A stretch of DNA of 14,210 bases from Burkholderiales bacterium (GCA_026786225.1 JAJAYN010000171.1:1-14210); one strand, 5' to 3'; numbered from the stretch's first letter, positions 1 to 7,147 are shown. Program-made: numbers and translations. Notes: a model not told the origin generated them from the sequence alone.

Positions 1-1037
1 CCGAACGAAAGCAACGCGCCCGCGCCTTTCGGCATATAGCGCTTCACCAGATCGTGATAGCGATTCGAAGGCAGACCCGGGTAATTCACCCATGCGACGT
101 TCGCGTGAGATTGCAAAAACGCCGCCACCGCCATCGCATTGGTGCAATGCCGTTCCATGCGTACTGGCAGGGTCTCGATGCCTTGCAATAACTGCCACGC
201 ATTGAACGGTGCAAGTGTCGGCCCGAAAACGCGCATCACTTCCATGCGCGCTTTCATCGTGTAGGCGAAGTCGCCGAAGGTCTCGAAAAAGCGCACGCCG
301 TGATAACCGGCAGACGGCTCGTTCATTGATGGAAATTTGCCGTTGTCCCAGGGAAATTTGCCGCTCTCGATCACCACGCCGCCCATCGTTGTGCCGTGCC
401 CGCCCATGAACTTGGTGGCGGAATGCACCACGATATCCGCGCCGTGCTGCAAGGGTTGGCAGAGGTAAGGTGAGGCGGCGGTGTTATCGACGATGAACGG
501 CACGCCAGCCTCGCGCGCAATGTTGCCGACCGCGACAAGGTCCACCATATTGATTGCAGGATTGCCCAACGTTTCGGAAAAGATCGCTTTGGTATTGGGT
601 CGAATGGCGGCGCGAAAATTCTCCGGCTCGTCCGGGTCGACTAAAGTCGCATCGATGCCGAGCTTCTTGAAATTGACGTTGAACATCGTGTACGTACCGC
701 CGTAAAGCTTGGACGAGGAGACGATGTGATCTCCCGTTTCGACAATATTCAACAGCGCCACCATGGACGCCGCCTGCCCGCTCGCCGTCGCCACTGCGGC
801 ACGGCCACCTTCAAGCGCGGCGCAGCGTTCCTCGAACGCGGCCGTGGTCGGGTTCGAGAGGCGCGTATAGACATTGCCAAAAGTCTGCAGATTAAACAGT
901 GACGCCGCGTGATCGGCGCTATCGAATACAAACGATGTCGTTTGATAAATTGGTAGTGCGCGCGCGCGCGTGGCAGCATCGGGGATTTGGCCGGCGTGCA
1001 GGGCGAGGGTTTCAAATCCGAATTTACGGTCTGACAA
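1..1037 (-). CDS. metY: O-acetylhomoserine sulfhydrylase (partial, C-terminus outside window)
   Basis: PLP-dependent enzyme of the Cys/Met metabolism family that makes homocysteine from O-acetylhomoserine and sulfide in the cytoplasm. About 345 N-terminal residues are present; the family is about 430 long, so roughly 85 are missing past position 1. The translation begins SDRKFGFETLALHAGQ and contains the family signatures PIYQTTSFVF, LFNLQTFGNVYTR and SNPTTAAFEER. The PLP-binding lysine is K209 in the motif HSATKFMGGHG (codon at 411-413). The only start that covers the conserved N-terminus is TTG at 1037; the frame has a TAA four codons upstream and no ATG between, and the ribosome site is weak (AAGAG). 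A usual family motif ATGARA reads ATRARA here. The gene lies 132 bp after the small membrane protein gene on the same strand, so it may have its own promoter. Confidence 0.93.
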   Translation of the reverse strand, partial: MSDRKFGFETLALHAGQIPDAATRARALPIYQTTSFVFDSADHAASLFNLQTFGNVYTRLSNPTTAAFEERCAALEGGRAAVATASGQAASMVALLNIVETGDHIVSSSKLYGGTYTMFNVNFKKLGIDATLVDPDEPENFRAAIRPNTKAIFSETLGNPAINMVDLVAVGNIAREAGVPFIVDNTAASPYLCQPLQHGADIVVHSATKFMGGHGTTMGGVVIESGKFPWDNGKFPSMNEPSAGYHGVRFFETFGDFAYTMKARMEVMRVFGPTLAPFNAWQLLQGIETLPVRMERHCTNAMAVAAFLQSHANVAWVNYPGLPSNRYHDLVKRYMPKGAGALLSF

Positions 1038-1169
1038 ATGCGGCTCTTATCGAAGGTTGTTGCGGGAGAGTGTAGTGAGATTCAGCAACCGACATATTTT
1101 TGGCGAACACTAGCTCTGGCGGGAATTTCCAGACGAAAAACCCTGGGAACCCGCGCCAGCGTTAGACTT

Positions 1170-1352
1170 TCAGTTATTGCCCATGCGTTTTTCTGATTTG
1201 GGCGCGGTAACGCCACCGGGCACCCGCACCCAAAAAATCAGTTCACTCATGCAGCCGATGATCACAGCCAATTCAACGCCAAATCCGAAGCCAATCAAGT
1301 AGCACGCTGCTGCCGCCAAAAGGCACAGCAACGTAATCGCCCGCGATTTCAT
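1170..1352 (-). CDS. Small hypothetical two-helix membrane protein
   Basis: A 60-residue protein that I do not recognise. It has a short basic start (MKSRAI), a hydrophobic segment at about residues 6-22, a second one at about 26-44, and a basic polar tail ending MGNN, so it is probably an inner-membrane hairpin. Its ATG overlaps the TAA of the upstream SPFH gene by one base (TAATG), which implies translational coupling and supports it as a real gene. AGGCGAAG just upstream could serve as a ribosome site. It is the third member of the nfeD-SPFH operon, so a role as a small partner of that membrane complex is a reasonable guess only. Confidence 0.65.
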   Translation of the reverse strand: MKSRAITLLCLLAAAACYLIGFGFGVELAVIIGCMSELIFWVRVPGGVTAPKSEKRMGNN

Positions 1353-2887
1353 TACTTCGCCTGCCCCAGCTTGGCCTTGTCCAGCACCGTCATCGCCGCC
1401 GCAACAAAGCCACCCGCGTCTGCCAAGTTCGCTGGCAGGATCAAGGTATTGCCGGCCTTGGCGAGATTGCCAAATTGCTCGATATATTTCTCGGCCACTT
1501 TCAGGTTGGCAGCCTGCATGCCGCCAGGCGACTCGAGTGCGCCTGCGACCTGGCGCACCGCGCTGGCGGTCGCTTCGGCCACGGCGATCAACGCTGCAGC
1601 TTCGCCCTGCGCTTTATTGATCGCAGCTTGTTTTTCGCCTTCGGATGCCAGTATTGCGCCCTGACGCTGACCGTCCGAAAGGTTGATCTGCTCCTGACGC
1701 AAGCCCTCGGACTTGGCGATCACGGCGCGCTTTTCGCGCTCCGCGGTAATCTGCGCCTGCATGGCACGCAGGATGGATTCCGGTGGCGTGAGGCTCTTCA
1801 ATTCGTAGCGCAATACTTTGATGCCCCATGTGCGTCCGGCTTCGTCGAGTACCGACACGATCTGCCGGTTGATGTCATCGCGACTCTCGAACGTTTTGTC
1901 CAATTCCATCTTGCCGATCTCGGAACGCAATGCCGTCTGTGCGAGCTGTGAAATCGCCAGTTCGTAATCAGACGAGCCGTAGCTCGCAAGCTTCGCGTCC
2001 ATCACCTGAAAATAGATGATGCCGTCGACTGCGAGCTGGGTGTTGTCCTTGGTGATGCAGACCTGCTCGGCGATATCGAGCGGCACTTCCTTGAGCGAAT
2101 GGCGATAAGCCACACGATCGATGAAGGGCGTGATCCAGTTAAAACCTGGCTGGAGCACAGTATGGAATTTGCCGAGCCGCTCGACCACCCATGCGCTTTG
2201 CTGCGGCACGATCTTCATGCCCTCGATGATGAGTGCAACGAAGAAAGCACCTACAAATACGCCGATGGCGACGGTGGGGTTCATGGTCATGAAGCCGGCA
2301 GCAGCACCAATGATGACAGCGATAATTAATTTAACAAACATGGAAATCTCCTTACGAGGATGTTCGACTACGGTTGCGAGTACGGCGGGAAGAGTTGATG
2401 TCACTGAAGTCTTGTCGGCAACGGCATGGGCCGATTGGTTCTTGAGCTTTAACATGCCGGGTGCGGCACGCTTGGGGTCCGGGTGCGGCCTCAAATTCGC
2501 GGCCACCTTCTCAGCTAAATTCGATACCAGTTTTGTTGCGGTCGAGCGGGCGCATGGCTGCTGGCTCGTCGTGGCTGCCATTACATTTTTGGCTTTGGCG
2601 TCTTCGTCCTTGATCGCATGCAAATTCCCCTCGGTCAACTTGGACTTCTTGCTGGATAGACCACCGGTAACGCTGAGTTCAACGAGCTCAAGCCACTTTT
2701 TCGCCGCTGGATTCTTGCTTTTGGCAGCCTCGTCTTTGATCGTCTTCACGATCTCCTCGGCCCACTTGAATTTATTGCTGCTCAGACCGGCAGTCGCACC
2801 AAATACCACCAGCGCGATCCATTTTGAATGGGTCACCGACCAGGCAATTAGCCCGGCGATCAACCCATTCATGAGCCTTGAAAGCAT
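1352..2887 (-). CDS. SPFH/Band 7 stomatin-like membrane protein with a 182-residue N-terminal extension
   Basis: The open frame codes 511 residues. The recognisable stomatin/paraslipin (QmcA-like) protein starts at residue 183 (ATG at 2341) and is 329 residues, close to the usual family size. In core numbering it has a hydrophobic anchor at about 3-40, the Band 7 hallmark IVPQQSAWVVERLGKF at 44-59, LQPGFNWITPFIDRV near 63-77, then an Ala/Glu/Gln-rich helical region typical of flotillin and stomatin oligomers, and a hydrophobic C-terminal stretch. Such proteins form oligomeric scaffolds at the inner membrane and often pair with NfeD, whose gene is directly upstream. The outer ATG at 2887 overlaps the nfeD stop (TGATG) but has no clear ribosome site; the inner ATG at 2341 has an excellent one. 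No stop separates the two parts, so both a long and a short product are possible. Confidence 0.9.
   Translation of the reverse strand: MLSRLMNGLIAGLIAWSVTHSKWIALVVFGATAGLSSNKFKWAEEIVKTIKDEAAKSKNPAAKKWLELVELSVTGGLSSKKSKLTEGNLHAIKDEDAKAKNVMAATTSQQPCARSTATKLVSNLAEKVAANLRPHPDPKRAAPGMLKLKNQSAHAVADKTSVTSTLPAVLATVVEHPRKEISMFVKLIIAVIIGAAAGFMTMNPTVAIGVFVGAFFVALIIEGMKIVPQQSAWVVERLGKFHTVLQPGFNWITPFIDRVAYRHSLKEVPLDIAEQVCITKDNTQLAVDGIIYFQVMDAKLASYGSSDYELAISQLAQTALRSEIGKMELDKTFESRDDINRQIVSVLDEAGRTWGIKVLRYELKSLTPPESILRAMQAQITAEREKRAVIAKSEGLRQEQINLSDGQRQGAILASEGEKQAAINKAQGEAAALIAVAEATASAVRQVAGALESPGGMQAANLKVAEKYIEQFGNLAKAGNTLILPANLADAGGFVAAAMTVLDKAKLGQAK
2348..2353 (-). promoter_or_regulatory. Strong ribosome binding site for the internal SPFH start
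   Basis: On the minus strand AAGGAG lies six bases before the ATG at 2341. This is a near-ideal site inside the longer open frame. It argues that the 329-residue SPFH protein is made from its own start even if the longer form exists. Confidence 0.75.
2576..2668 (-). repeat. Internal protein repeat, copy 2
   Basis: Residues 74-104 of the extended SPFH frame, with TGGLSSKKSKLTEG followed by IKDEDAKAKN. It is the diverged partner of copy 1. The identical blocks GLSS, IKDE and AK-KN are kept in the same spacing. Confidence 0.65.
2702..2794 (-). repeat. Internal protein repeat, copy 1
   Basis: Residues 32-62 of the extended SPFH frame, with TAGLSSNKFKWAEE followed by IKDEAAKSKN. It matches copy 2 at a distance of 42 residues. 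The DNA of the two copies differs at many third positions, so the duplication is not recent. Confidence 0.65.
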
Positions 2888-3333
2888 CAGGCGGCGGTCC
2901 GTTGGCTACCCACCACCCAGCACTGTCCGTCCTGTGCCAGGATATGCAATGTGCCGCCAACGCCTATTGCGGTGGCGGCTACGTCACCGGGCTTGATGCG
3001 GGCGTCCCACTCCACACCGCGATATTTGATGCGCAAAATTCCCTCGGCCGGATTAACCCAATTGGCCACCGTCACGGACTGCCCGACATCGATGGCATTG
3101 GCCTGATCGCCGTCGGTGCGATGCGCCGCGTGCCAGTGTTGCACCCACCATGTGCCGATTCCGGCAACGACGCCAGCCACCGAGACTTGCGCAATAAACG
3201 GCGCACCCAGCCAGGCCGCAAGCGCCCCGGCAAGCGCGCCCACACCGATGACCACCAGATAGAAGGTTCCTGTCATCAACTCGATGATGACCAACGAAAA
3301 ACCGAGAATGGTCCAAATGAGATAGTCCTGCAT
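2887..3333 (-). CDS. NfeD-like membrane protein
   Basis: A 148-residue short-form NfeD protein. It has hydrophobic segments at about residues 5-20, 23-42 and 46-63, then an OB-fold domain at about 80-142 with the typical GQSVTVANW, AEGILRIKYRGVEWDAR and GTLHIL strands. NfeD proteins associate with SPFH/stomatin proteins at the inner membrane, and genes for the two are commonly adjacent, as here. The ATG has a strong GGAGG site (complement of 3339-3343). The TGA stop overlaps the ATG of the following extended SPFH frame by one base, so the two are probably co-translated. It is the first gene of a three-gene operon. Confidence 0.9.
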   Translation of the reverse strand: MQDYLIWTILGFSLVIIELMTGTFYLVVIGVGALAGALAAWLGAPFIAQVSVAGVVAGIGTWWVQHWHAAHRTDGDQANAIDVGQSVTVANWVNPAEGILRIKYRGVEWDARIKPGDVAATAIGVGGTLHILAQDGQCWVVGSQRTAA

Positions 3334-3404
3334 GATTTCCTCCAGACGGGGATGCGGCAGGTCGCTTACGTCCTGCTTAAATGGTGCCGCACGAATTGGA
3401 TATC

Positions 3405-3433
3405 AGTATTGTTACTGCCTGCCCGCACGTCAA
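3405..3433 (-). promoter_or_regulatory. Sigma70-type promoter for the nfeD-SPFH operon
   Basis: On the minus strand a -35 TTGACG (3428-3433, 5 of 6 to consensus) and a -10 AATACT (3405-3410, 4 of 6) are separated by 17 bases. Transcription would start near 3398, giving a leader of about 65 bases before nfeD. A compact inverted repeat, TCGTCG-TG-CGACGA at 3454-3467, sits just upstream of the -35 and could be a regulator site. The rest of the gap up to 3526 shows nothing else. Confidence 0.5.
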
Positions 3434-3526
3434 GCCACAAGGCACGGTTGCCCTCGTCGTGCGACGAATGGCGACCGGGCTTGACCAATGGCGAGCAACG
3501 AGCCCCGCGCTTACTGCCAAGCACCA

Positions 3527-3985
3527 TTACACAGCACGCTTTGCCGAAATTACGCCGGTATTTACGCCTGCAAAATGCAGGCCTCCGAACAACCGCCCGT
3601 GCTCAATCTTTACGCAACGATCCATCACCACGTCCAACCCGGCTGCTTTCGCGCTCGCGCCTGCCGCCTCGTTGATGACGCCCAGTTGCATCCACAAACA
3701 CTTGGCGCCAACCCGCATGGCATCCGCCGCAAGCGCAGGAATCTCCTCGGACTTTCGAAAACAATCCACCATGTCGATTTTATCGGGTACGTCCAAAAGG
3801 GTGGCGTAACACTTTTCACCCAGCACCTCCTGATACGCGGGGTTCACCGGGATCACGCGGTAGCCATTCTCTTTCAGGTACTTGGCCACAAAATAGCTGG
3901 GCCGCCACCAGTTTGCGGAAAGCCCGACGACGGCAACAACGTGATTCTGTTTGAGAATGCGGCGCAATGATTTGATGTCGTCCAT
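3527..3985 (-). CDS. CoA-binding domain protein (YccU family)
   Basis: A 152-residue single-domain Rossmann protein of the CoA_binding_2 type; this family is typically about 140 residues. The signature VAVVGLSANWWRPSYFVAKYL near the N-terminus is the nucleotide-binding loop. It is followed by GYRVIPVNPAYQEVLGEKCYATLLDVP, MVDCFRKSEEIP and a C-terminal VVMDRCVKIEH, all usual for the family. Binding of CoA or an acyl-CoA is inferred from the family; the physiological role is not known. I chose the ATG at 3985, which begins MDDIKSLRRIL, over a TTG nine codons upstream. It is divergent from nagA and separated from it by under 80 bases. Confidence 0.88.
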   Translation of the reverse strand: MDDIKSLRRILKQNHVVAVVGLSANWWRPSYFVAKYLKENGYRVIPVNPAYQEVLGEKCYATLLDVPDKIDMVDCFRKSEEIPALAADAMRVGAKCLWMQLGVINEAAGASAKAAGLDVVMDRCVKIEHGRLFGGLHFAGVNTGVISAKRAV

Positions 3986-4005
3986 GCTGGTTTCCGTTTT
4001 TCGAT

Positions 4006-4032
4006 ACGACAAGATACGGCAAGTCGTGCCGT
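4006..4032. promoter_or_regulatory. Overlapping inverted repeats between divergent genes
   Basis: A perfect repeat ACGGCA-agtcg-TGCCGT lies at 4016-4032. A second pair, ACGAC (4006-4010) and GTCGT (4023-4027), overlaps it. They fall in the short gap between the CoA-binding gene (leftward) and nagA (rightward), where an operator for either gene would sit. A TAAAAT at 4047-4052 could be the -10 of nagA, though I see no convincing -35. Function is unproven. Confidence 0.35.
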
Positions 4033-4062
4033 TGAATTATGCGCGTTAAAATACATGCACAT

Positions 4063-5226
4063 ATGCACGAGGTACTAATCAATGGTCGCGTATTGTGCGA
4101 CGAAGGCTGGGTCACCGACCGCGTCGTCCTGATCGACGCTGATCGCATCCTTGCCATTGTGTCGCCTGACGACCCGCGTTGTGCATCAGCAAGTGTCCGC
4201 GATCTGGGTGGCGGAATGTTGATACCGGGATTTATCGACATACAGGTCAATGGTGGCGGCGGTGTGATGTTCAACGACGATCCCGGCGTCGCGACGATCC
4301 GCTTGATGGCGGCCGCGCATCGCCGCTTCGGCACGACCAGCATGTTACCGACGTTGATCAGCGATGAACTCAGCATGGTCCGACGTGCACTCGCGGCGAT
4401 TGGCCAGGCGATAGCCGAGGGCGTGCCCGGTGTCATCGGCGGTCATATCGAAGGTCCGTTCCTGAATGAAGAAAGGAAAGGCACGCACGACGCGGACAAG
4501 TTCCGCGTGCTCAACAGTGACGCCGTGGCGCTATTGTCTTCATTGAAATCCGGCAAGACACTCGTGACACTCGCGCCGGAAATGACCACGTCGGCGTTGA
4601 TCGCCTCGCTCGCCTCGAAAGGCGTGGTGATTTCGGCCGGTCATACCAACGCGACCTTCACCGAGATGCAGACTGCATTGCGCCACGGCGTGACAGGATT
4701 CACACATCTCTTCAACGCGATGTCGCCAATGACCAGTCGCGAGCCCGGCGTCGTTGGCGCAGCACTGCTTGACCCCAACAGTTGGTGCGGCATCATCGTC
4801 GATGGCCATCACGTGTCGCCAGCAATGCTGCAAATTGCATTGCGCATTAAGCGCCACGACCGCTTTATGCTGGTGACCGATGCGATGGCAAACGTCGGCA
4901 CCAGTCAGACGTCGTTTCTGCTGCAGGGCAAGAAAATTGCCGTGCGCGACGGTAAGTGTGTAGATGAACATGGCACGCTTTCCGGCTCGGCACTCGATAT
5001 GGCCGGCGCCGTGCGCAACGCCGTGGCGATGATCGGGCTGGAACTTGCAGAAGCGGTACGCATGGCGAGTACTTACCCCGCTCAATTTCTGGGCCTTGGA
5101 CACGAGCTTGGACGCATTACGCCAGGATATCGCGCAAATCTGGCGCTGGCCGACGATCAGTTGAACATTCTGGATACCTGGATTGATGGCAAAAGCAGTT
5201 CCTCCAACAACGGGTCTTCCCTGTGA
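4063..5226 (+). CDS. nagA: N-acetylglucosamine-6-phosphate deacetylase
   Basis: Amidohydrolase that removes acetate from GlcNAc-6-P to give GlcN-6-P in the cytoplasm. The protein has 387 residues from the ATG at 4063 (E. coli 382). Visible signatures are PGFIDIQVNGGGGVMFND, the metal ligand Glu in GGHIEGPFLNEERKGTH (E130), the metal histidines in SAGHTNA (H194) and THLFNAMSP (H215), DGHHVSP, and the catalytic Asp in LVTDAM (D273). Their spacing fits the E. coli residues E131, H195, H216 and D273. An in-frame ATG at 4039 would add eight residues; the later start aligns better with the family (MHEVLINGRVL), and neither has a clear ribosome site. The stop overlaps the GTG of the pgl remnant. It is the first gene of the plus-strand amino-sugar cluster. 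Confidence 0.95.
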   Translation: MHEVLINGRVLCDEGWVTDRVVLIDADRILAIVSPDDPRCASASVRDLGGGMLIPGFIDIQVNGGGGVMFNDDPGVATIRLMAAAHRRFGTTSMLPTLISDELSMVRRALAAIGQAIAEGVPGVIGGHIEGPFLNEERKGTHDADKFRVLNSDAVALLSSLKSGKTLVTLAPEMTTSALIASLASKGVVISAGHTNATFTEMQTALRHGVTGFTHLFNAMSPMTSREPGVVGAALLDPNSWCGIIVDGHHVSPAMLQIALRIKRHDRFMLVTDAMANVGTSQTSFLLQGKKIAVRDGKCVDEHGTLSGSALDMAGAVRNAVAMIGLELAEAVRMASTYPAQFLGLGHELGRITPGYRANLALADDQLNILDTWIDGKSSSSNNGSSL

Positions 5227-5449
5227 CCCTGGGCATTGCAGCAACGCAATGGCACAAATTCGCGGATGCCAATCAGCTTGCAACGCAACTTGCGGCTGAA
5301 GACGCGCTGCACATGCGCGATGGAATTGCCGCACGTCGCGCTGCTCATCGAGGGTGGGACCAGGCGCAATGTTGTCGATGCCGCCATCCTGCGGCAGTCC
5401 ATCGTTCCTGTATCAATTTACTGGTCCGCATAAACACTCGAAAGGCAAT
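5223..5449 (+). pseudogene. pgl: Degraded remnant of 6-phosphogluconolactonase
   Basis: The gap between nagA and zwf contains what looks like the N-terminal third of Pgl, broken by at least one frameshift. In frame from a GTG at 5223, which overlaps the nagA stop as GTGA, the peptide reads WHKFADANQLATQLAAE and HMRDGIAAR, matching the usual Pgl start (WHxFxDxxxLAxxLA). Near 5334-5345 the likeness moves to the +1 frame, giving VALLIEGGTRR and then DAAILRQSI. This resembles the Pgl segment ALLxVSGGTTP...ALxRQxIDW with small deletions. That frame ends at TAA (5431-5433), 16 bases before zwf. The conserved SGG is damaged, and the C-terminal two thirds of a normal protein of about 230 residues are absent. 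Pgl normally acts right after Zwf and is often its neighbour, which supports the call. Homology is by eye. Confidence 0.6.
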
Positions 5450-6952
5450 ATGAGTCCGCCACCCATCCCCGCCGATTGCCGTGCCTTCGTTTTGTTCGGT
5501 GCCACCGGTGACCTCGCCCGCCGCATGCTCTGGCCATCGTTGTACGCGCTCGATTGCGACGGCCTGCTGCCGCCCGCATTCCAGCTCATCGGTGCCGCCA
5601 CCTCGCAGCTCACCGCTGAGCAGTTCGCGGGACGGGTCAAGGATGCGATTTTGCAATCGGCCAATGCGGCATTGTTCAACGAAGCCGCGTTCACTGCATT
5701 TATTGCCAGGGTACGTTACGTCGCGGTGGATATCCAGGCGCCGGGGGGCCTTGAGCCCATTCGCGCGCAATTGCTGCCAAACAAAGCTGAGGAAAAGTGC
5801 GGCATTATTTTTTATCTCTCAACAGGGCCACAGCTATTCGGACAGATTTGTCTAGCTTTGCGCGATAGCGGGATGGTCGACCAGTACAGCCGCGTGGTCA
5901 TCGAGAAGCCCATCGGCGCCGACACCGCGTCGGCCAATCGCACCAATGAGGCGGTCGCTGCCGCGTTTACGGAAGACCAGGTATTTCGGATCGACCACTA
6001 TCTGGGCAAGGAGTCGGTGCAGAACCTGATTGCCCTGCGGTTTGCCAATTCGATTTTTGAGCCGCTGTGGAACGCCAACGCCATTGAGCAGGTTCAAATC
6101 TCGGTTGCCGAAACGGTAGGCGTCGATGGGCGCTGGCCTTTTTACGATGCCACCGGTGCGCTGCGCGACATGGTGCAAAGCCATCTTTTGCAGTTGCTTT
6201 GCCTGGTCGCAATGGAGCCACCAGCCAGTTTTACGCCATCGGCCGTGCGCAATGAAAAGGTCAAGGTGCTGTGGTCGTTGCGGCCCATCGCAGGCGCGGA
6301 TATCGCCACGCACGCCGTAGCGGGCCAGTACACCGCCGGCTTCTCTGGAGGACAGGCCGCGAATGGCTATCTGGAGGAAACCGGGGCAGGCGCGGCTGCG
6401 GGTGCAAGCACCACAAGCAAAACCGAAACGTTTGTCGCTCTGCGCGTCGAGATCGACAACTGGCGGTGGGCGGGCGTGCCGTTCTATCTGCGCACCGGCA
6501 AACGGCTGCAAAAACGCCAGAGCGAAATTGCCATCCAGTTCAAGCCCGCGCCGTACAACATTTTTGCCGGGATTGGTGCCGCACTTGCGCCGAACATGTT
6601 GCTGATAAAACTGCAACCCGACGAAATGATCACGCTCACCCTGATGCACAAAAAGCCAGGCCTGCACGAAGTCCAGCTCGGTGAGGTCGGTCTCAATCTC
6701 TCGCTGGATGGCGCATTCGGGCCATCGCGCAGACGCATCGCCTATGAGCGCATGTTGCTCGACGTGTTGCGCAACAATTCAGCGCTGTTTGTACGGCGCG
6801 ACGAAGTCGAAGCCGCGTGGAAATGGATAGACGGCATCATCGACGGCTGGCGCACGACGGGCCAGACGCCGAAGCCCTACAGCGCAGGAAGCTGGGGGCC
6901 GACGGCGGCAATCGAGTTGCTGGCGCGCCACGGCCACGCGTGGCATGAATAG
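5450..6952 (+). CDS. zwf: Glucose-6-phosphate 1-dehydrogenase
   Basis: Oxidises glucose-6-P to 6-phosphogluconolactone with NADP+ (or NAD+), the entry to the oxidative pentose-phosphate and Entner-Doudoroff routes. The protein has 500 residues, close to the usual 480-500. Motifs seen are the nucleotide-binding GATGDLARR at 17-25, EKPIG at 152-156, the signature RIDHYLGKE at 180-188, YDATGALRDMVQSH, and VPFYLRTGKRL. The ATG at 5450 has an AAAGG ribosome site; the frame stays open 32 codons upstream, but that stretch lies in the pgl remnant and does not resemble the family. Its place inside a nag/mur cluster suggests that carbon from amino sugars is sent on through glucose-6-P. Confidence 0.95.
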   Translation: MSPPPIPADCRAFVLFGATGDLARRMLWPSLYALDCDGLLPPAFQLIGAATSQLTAEQFAGRVKDAILQSANAALFNEAAFTAFIARVRYVAVDIQAPGGLEPIRAQLLPNKAEEKCGIIFYLSTGPQLFGQICLALRDSGMVDQYSRVVIEKPIGADTASANRTNEAVAAAFTEDQVFRIDHYLGKESVQNLIALRFANSIFEPLWNANAIEQVQISVAETVGVDGRWPFYDATGALRDMVQSHLLQLLCLVAMEPPASFTPSAVRNEKVKVLWSLRPIAGADIATHAVAGQYTAGFSGGQAANGYLEETGAGAAAGASTTSKTETFVALRVEIDNWRWAGVPFYLRTGKRLQKRQSEIAIQFKPAPYNIFAGIGAALAPNMLLIKLQPDEMITLTLMHKKPGLHEVQLGEVGLNLSLDGAFGPSRRRIAYERMLLDVLRNNSALFVRRDEVEAAWKWIDGIIDGWRTTGQTPKPYSAGSWGPTAAIELLARHGHAWHE

Positions 6953-7147
6953 CGCGGAGGCGAAGCCGGGTCATGAAACGCACGCCAGAGTGAAGCACCG
7001 CATGGGATGGACTTCGCAGGCCAAAAATGTCCCGTGAGGCGCGCCAGTGCTGGTGATTTGTTCATTATTTCCTGCTGGTCGCGCCGATTTTTATCGCTAG
7101 CGACCATAATGCATGCGTGACGTGACGTGACCACACTCAATATTTCC
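6953..7147 (+). other. Intergenic region between zwf and the deaminase gene
   Basis: No credible gene is present. The leftward half shows nothing clear. The right half carries the inverted repeat at 7076-7106, a CATAAT that could be a -10 (7105-7110) without an obvious -35, and three tandem CGTGA units (7116-7130). GCTGGT also occurs twice 25 bases apart (near 7050 and 7075). A promoter for the deaminase gene probably lies here. Confidence 0.5.
7076..7106. promoter_or_regulatory. Inverted repeat upstream of the deaminase gene
   Basis: TGGTCGC (7076-7082) and GCGACCA (7100-7106) form perfect 7-base arms with a 17-base spacer. The right arm overlaps a 10-base palindrome TCGCTAGCGA (7094-7103). 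HutC-type GntR regulators of amino-sugar genes bind sites built from TGGT...ACCA halves, so this could be an operator, though the spacer is wide. It could also act as an RNA hairpin. Confidence 0.35.

Larger units (their letters stand above)
2342..2887 (-). other. Unrecognised N-terminal module fused in frame to the SPFH protein
   Basis: These 182 codons come before the normal SPFH start. I do not recognise the module. Residues 5-35 form one or two hydrophobic segments (GLIAGLIAWSV, WIALVVFGATAG). Residues 32-62 and 74-104 are two related copies of a charged segment that share GLSSxKxK and IKDExAKxKN. After that comes a low-complexity basic and alanine-rich linker up to residue 182. The module could be an independent small gene that lost its stop and now reads into the SPFH frame, or a real N-terminal domain of the scaffold protein. 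Confidence 0.6.

Noticed and set aside
1130..1165. Possible terminator after the small membrane protein gene (minus strand, CTGG...CCAG then GGTTTTT)
   Set aside because: The stem is only four base pairs with an uncertain loop; a T-run alone is not enough.
2121..2996. Long plus-strand open frame opposite the SPFH and nfeD genes (291 codons)
   Set aside because: It crosses the junction of two well-supported minus-strand genes and has no coherent domain pattern.
3816..4436. Minus-strand open frame of 206 codons spanning the CoA-binding and nagA genes
   Set aside because: It spans the divergent intergenic region and runs antisense through nagA; composition and lack of motifs mark it as a shadow.
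4540..5334. Long antisense open frame opposite nagA (264 codons)
   Set aside because: It lies fully across nagA and the pgl remnant, with Cys/His/Arg-rich composition typical of shadow frames.
5852..6667. Long antisense open frame opposite zwf (271 codons)
   Set aside because: It is a GC-driven shadow of a strong zwf frame, with no recognisable motif and no suitable start context.
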